DNA of 64,000 nt from Halorubrum salsamenti. Its GTDB lineage: Archaea > Halobacteriota > Halobacteria > Halobacteriales > Haloferacaceae. The stretch is taken from the NCBI RefSeq assembly GCF_007671685.1, contig NZ_VCNL01000002.1, positions 62,001 through 126,000 of the forward strand, written 5' to 3'. Positions 60,873 to 64,000 of this stretch are shown one piece after another. The notes beneath the pieces are model-generated. The model saw only the letters and a list, made by a program, of their open reading frames with translations. It was not told where the DNA came from and did no database searches. Position 1 is the stretch's first letter, and each line of letters opens with the position of its first letter. The position numbers were made by a program, and so were the translations under genes.

Positions 60873-62675
60873 TTACGTCTCGTCGACGTGCCGGACCTCG
60901 CTGGCGACGCCGCGCGTCGAGTCGACCATCTCCGGGCCGGACATCTCGGCTCGGCCGACCGCGAACGCCTTCGGCCCCTCGATGACGACCTCGTCGCCGA
61001 CGCGGATGTCGTCGTCCGCGTCGACGACGCCGGGCGCCAAGACGGAGCCGTGGGGGACGAACGGGTCGATCCGGACCCGCTTGGTCGGGGCGTCGCTGTC
61101 GGCCCACCGGCGCGCGCCGGCGAGGGTGAACGAGAGGGTACCGTACTGCGGCACCATCGTCGCGAGCTGCTCGCCCGGCTCGCCCTCGCGGCCGGCGTCG
61201 GGGTCGTCGCCCCACACCTGCAGCTTGGGGTAGCGCCCGGTGGTCCGGATGTCGGCCTCGCCCGGCCCGCCGAACAGGTCGTCGCCTGCGCCGTCGCCGA
61301 GCAGGTAGTCGGCGAGCGCCCGGACCGTGTTGTGCTCGCGCTCCCGCTTGCTGTAGGCGGGCTCGCCCTGTAAGGCGGCGTTCAGCTCCCCCAGCGACTC
61401 GTCGCTCGTCGGGTGACCGACGCAGGTGTACTCGAAGGGGACGTCGACCGCGGGATCGCTCTCGACGCGCTCGCAGATCTCGCGGTAGCCGTGCTCGGGG
61501 ACGTGAGCGATCACGCGGGAGTAGTCGTTCCGCTCCAGGTACCGGCGGAGCACCTCGGCGACGAACCCGATCTCGTCCTCGCTCCAGTCGCCGGTGACGA
61601 CCGCGTCGTAGTGCTGGGCGGGGTAGGTCGTCTCCAGCTCCTGGGGCACCACGCCGATCGGCGAGGTCATCGAGACGGTGTGGCCGCGCCACTGGATCGC
61701 GTCGTGGAACTGCCCGTGGCTCTGGGAGTCGCTGTACGGTTTGGTGGCCGAACAGGGCACCAACACGAGCGGCTGGTCGGAAAAGCGGTTCCGGTACCGG
61801 CTCGTGACGCGGTCGGCGAACCGCCTGATCTCGACGCGGTCGAGCGTCTCGCTCGTCGCCGCCGTCACCTCGGCGTCGCGCATGAGGGGAGTCCGCTCTT
61901 CGAGGTACCCCCACTGGTCGTCGAACTCGCGGAACGCGGCCGTGAGCCACTGCTCGTGACGGGTCTGGCCTTCGATGTAGTCCCGCAGGCGACCCGCCCG
62001 GATCCGCTCGCGGACGCGCCGAAGCTCGGCGCGGAGGGCGTTGACGTTGTGCTCGGCGCAGTCCGCGCGCGTGAACTCCCCGCGGGGCCCCGCGCAGGCC
62101 GGACAGGCGCACGGCAGCTCGTCGAGGTCCTCGAGGAAGTGCTCGGCGTCGGCGGTGAGATACATCCCTTCCGTCCCCTTCGTCCGCGCGAGCGACGCGT
62201 CCACGAGGTCGACGCCGGCGTACGCGAGGAGCGCGACGTTCCGAGGCGTGGCGACGCCCGACAGCGTGAGGGCGGTGTCGGCCGGCAGGGCCTCTTTCGC
62301 GGCAACGATCGCGTCGCGGAACGCCTCGCCGTGGCCGACGAACCCGGAGGCGTCTGCGAGGACGTACGCGTCGGCTCCCACGTCGCGCGCGCTCTCGCTG
62401 TCGACGACCGCGGCGGCGGGGTAGTCGACGTCGGGGTGATCGACCGCGAACGACTCGCGGACCTCCTCGCGGGTGCCCGCGGGGAACGCCCGGTGCGGCA
62501 GGACGGTGAGGGTCGCCTCGTCGCCGTCGGGGACCTCGCGGTCCCCGGCCCAGAGGCTGCCCGCGTCCGTGAGAAACGGGTCCGCGAGCGCCGGCGTCGT
62601 CACCGGCTCGGCGAGCCGGAGCTCGCCGAGCCGGGCGGCGCCGTCGCGCTCGTGGACCTCGAAGTAGTCAGTCAT
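60873..62675 (-). CDS. arcS: Archaeosine synthase (TgtA2/ArcS)
   Basis: A 600-residue protein that converts preQ0 at tRNA position 15 towards archaeosine. The TGT-like N-terminal domain has lost queuine-type catalytic residues. The ArcS-specific motif PCSATKPYSDSQSH is at ~310 (PC-x3-KPY-x2-S-x2-H). A zinc-like LPCACPACAGPRGEF cluster is at ~195-210. The C-terminal PUA domain (KRVRIDPFVPHGSVLAPGVVDADDDIRVGDEVVIEGP...) binds tRNA. tgtA lies nearby on the same strand. Confidence 0.95.
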   Translation of the reverse strand: MTDYFEVHERDGAARLGELRLAEPVTTPALADPFLTDAGSLWAGDREVPDGDEATLTVLPHRAFPAGTREEVRESFAVDHPDVDYPAAAVVDSESARDVGADAYVLADASGFVGHGEAFRDAIVAAKEALPADTALTLSGVATPRNVALLAYAGVDLVDASLARTKGTEGMYLTADAEHFLEDLDELPCACPACAGPRGEFTRADCAEHNVNALRAELRRVRERIRAGRLRDYIEGQTRHEQWLTAAFREFDDQWGYLEERTPLMRDAEVTAATSETLDRVEIRRFADRVTSRYRNRFSDQPLVLVPCSATKPYSDSQSHGQFHDAIQWRGHTVSMTSPIGVVPQELETTYPAQHYDAVVTGDWSEDEIGFVAEVLRRYLERNDYSRVIAHVPEHGYREICERVESDPAVDVPFEYTCVGHPTSDESLGELNAALQGEPAYSKREREHNTVRALADYLLGDGAGDDLFGGPGEADIRTTGRYPKLQVWGDDPDAGREGEPGEQLATMVPQYGTLSFTLAGARRWADSDAPTKRVRIDPFVPHGSVLAPGVVDADDDIRVGDEVVIEGPKAFAVGRAEMSGPEMVDSTRGVASEVRHVDET

Positions 62676-62764
62676 ACCTCCCCTCGCGGGGGGACGGTCA
62701 ATTCTCTTGTGTTCCGCGGTCGTCCCGGCCGAACCGTTAGGTTCCCGGCGATTGTACCGTACCT

Positions 62765-63211
62765 ATGGACATAACCGGCCCGTGGGACCGCGAACGCGTC
62801 GACGAGTTCCTCGACGGAGCGCGGATCCCGGTCCGTATCGGCTGTCGCACCCCGAGCGACGCCCCGTGGATCGTCTCGCTGTGGTTCTCGTGGGACGGCG
62901 CGGTCAACTGCGCGACGAGCGCGAGCGCCGACCTCACCGGCTTCCTCGCGCACGACGACCGCGTCTCCTTCGAGGTGTCGACGAACGACCCGCCGTATAA
63001 AGGGATTCGAGGGCGGGGCCGCGCGACGGTGACGGCGGACGCGGACAAGGAACTGCTCCGCGCGCTGTTGGAGCGGTACCTCGGTGGCGTCGACAACCCG
63101 ACCGGCGATCGGCTCCTCCGACCGGAGCGCGAGGAGGTCCGGGTGCGGATCGAGCCGGAGCGGCTGCACTCGTGGGACTACACGAATCGGATGGGAGCGG
63201 AGGAGCGCTGA
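62765..63211 (+). CDS. Pyridoxamine 5'-phosphate oxidase-fold protein
   Basis: A 148-residue protein of the PNPOx/FMN-binding split-barrel group: RIPVRIGCRTPSDAPWIVSLWFSWDGAVNCATSASADLTGFLAHDDRVSFEVSTNDPPYKGIRGRGRATVTAD. FMN contacts cannot be located with certainty. Members act on B6, F420 or haem. It is inserted on the opposite strand between arcS and tgtA. A TATA-like run is not obvious before the ATG at 62765. Confidence 0.78.
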   Translation: MDITGPWDRERVDEFLDGARIPVRIGCRTPSDAPWIVSLWFSWDGAVNCATSASADLTGFLAHDDRVSFEVSTNDPPYKGIRGRGRATVTADADKELLRALLERYLGGVDNPTGDRLLRPEREEVRVRIEPERLHSWDYTNRMGAEER

Positions 63212-63226
63212 TTCCGCTCCCGCTGC

Positions 63227-64000
63227 TCAGCGACCGAGGTGCCGCAGGTTCTCCGTCTCGACGCGGTCCGGAACCGCCTCGACCGCGCGCGGCACCCAAT
63301 CGTCGTGACCGAGGGTGAGTTCGGCCTCGGGGTTGGACTCGGCGAGGCTCGCGACGCCCTCGGCGGCCGCGACCTGCGCCGCGCCGTCGACCCGCTCGGG
63401 GACCTCCGCGGTGAGCGGGTACGTCTCCGAGAGCGCCCGCGGGAACGGACCGAACGGGGGTTTCACGCGCCACACCGCGTCGTAGTCGTGGTTCGACGGC
63501 GCGTCCGACTCGGTGAGGAGGAGCCGTTCGGGGACCGCGAGCCGCGCGAGGCGGTCGTGATGCCGACGGACCTCGGGGCGGCGGGCCGACTCGTGGGAGG
63601 TGTAGAAGAACGCGTCCTTCGAGACCGGGTCCGTCCGCTCCAGCTCGTCGGCGTGGTCGAGGAGGGTCCGGAGCCCGTCGAGCATCGCGGGGTGGCCGCG
63701 GGCGCGGCGATCGACGAGCTGGAGGAGGTTCCCGGACCGGATCGCGGCCTTCACGCGCCGCAGTTCCTCGAAGGTGACGTGGAGGTTGTGCTCGGCGAGG
63801 AGCTCCTCTGTAGCGTCCATCTCCCGGAGCTCCGCGGGCGTGTGCTCGGCGCAGACCGGACACGAGCAGGGGAAATACTCCATCTCCTCGAGGTGTTCGG
63901 TCCCCGAGACCGTCAGGTACCGGCCGTCGCGCGCCATCAGCGCGTAGGCGGCCGAGTCGAACAGGTCACAGCCCGCGGCGACCGCCAGCGCGAGCATCAT
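63227..64000 (-). CDS. tgtA: Archaeosine tRNA-guanine transglycosylase (C-terminal part)
   Basis: The last ~257 residues of archaeal TGT, which exchanges G15 of tRNA for preQ0. Visible are [49 protein letters not shown] with the zinc site CxCxxC (plus the later His of [43 protein letters not shown]), and a C-terminal domain [30 protein letters not shown]. The N-terminus lies beyond the right edge. It is in the archaeosine neighbourhood with arcS. Confidence 0.94.
   Translation of the reverse strand: MMLALAVAAGCDLFDSAAYALMARDGRYLTVSGTEHLEEMEYFPCSCPVCAEHTPAELREMDATEELLAEHNLHVTFEELRRVKAAIRSGNLLQLVDRRARGHPAMLDGLRTLLDHADELERTDPVSKDAFFYTSHESARRPEVRRHHDRLARLAVPERLLLTESDAPSNHDYDAVWRVKPPFGPFPRALSETYPLTAEVPERVDGAAQVAAAEGVASLAESNPEAELTLGHDDWVPRAVEAVPDRVETENLRHLGR

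Overview
The window is one contiguous stretch of haloarchaeal chromosome, most plausibly from Halorubrum or a close relative. The base composition is high GC, the proteins are strongly acidic, and promoters are archaeal TATA boxes often 25-35 nt from the start codon. The gene content is euryarchaeal: archaeosine enzymes TgtA and ArcS, ribosomal protein S6e, archaeal DnaG, GatD, a fused siroheme decarboxylase and Bat-type HTH_10 regulators. The genus is an inference; the haloarchaeal assignment is not in doubt.

Layout. 0-2.5 kb: the end of a branched-chain amino acid (Liv) ABC operon and lipoyl synthase. 2.6-9.1 kb: a MATE exporter, an isochorismatase-like hydrolase with a YqcI/YcgG protein, then the archaeal translation cluster DUF655-ksgA-(mscS)-hemK2. 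9.2-11.3 kb: a split MetE-like methionine synthase pair. 11.3-12.4 kb: a gene-poor patch with copy 1 of a ~440-bp dispersed element and an AT-rich pocket encoding two tiny membrane proteins. 12.5-24.8 kb: metabolic and uncharacterised genes (TIM-barrel isomerase, Eis-like acetyltransferase, old yellow enzyme, BtpA, PfkB kinase, deaminase, PHP protein) and two tandem moeA genes, the second fused to a binding-protein-like domain. 25-28.6 kb: an M23-like protein, a 7TM histidine kinase and a lipoate ligase. 28.7-32.8 kb: rps6e and the siroheme-dependent tetrapyrrole operon ahbAB-(precorrin-2 dehydrogenase)-hemA. 32.8-36.3 kb: an SSF symporter with DUF3311 partner, and dnaG. 36.4-36.8 kb: copy 2 of the dispersed element, inverted relative to copy 1.

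36.9-48.4 kb: prepilin peptidase, a coupled membrane protein / gluconate-2-dehydrogenase-subunit-3-like / GMC oxidoreductase trio, an HPP protein, a gatD-GNAT-membrane protein operon, deoC, an HTH regulator with palindromic operators, and a decayed gene with UspA-like sequence. 48.4-53.3 kb: a NitT/TauT-type ABC importer, a GC-rich tandem repeat, menB and thiL. 53.4-59.6 kb: aceA preceded by a chain of overlapping low-complexity small ORFs, a CaiB/BaiF CoA-transferase, an SDR that lacks the usual Tyr/Lys, an AEC transporter, a cupin and a fumarylacetoacetase-family enzyme. 59.7-64 kb: a zinc ribbon, an HTH_10 regulator, arcS, a flavin-type oxidase fold and the 3' part of tgtA.

Connections: LipA and the LplA-like ligase both serve lipoylation. 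HemA, the Met8-like dehydrogenase and AhbAB form the early part of siroheme-dependent haem synthesis. ArcS and TgtA make archaeosine. The feature with most novelty potential is the ~440-bp element. Two diverged copies, opposite in orientation and 24.6 kb apart, end in matching ~19-bp inverted repeats, carry TATA-like boxes near both ends and a well-conserved core, and encode no convincing protein.
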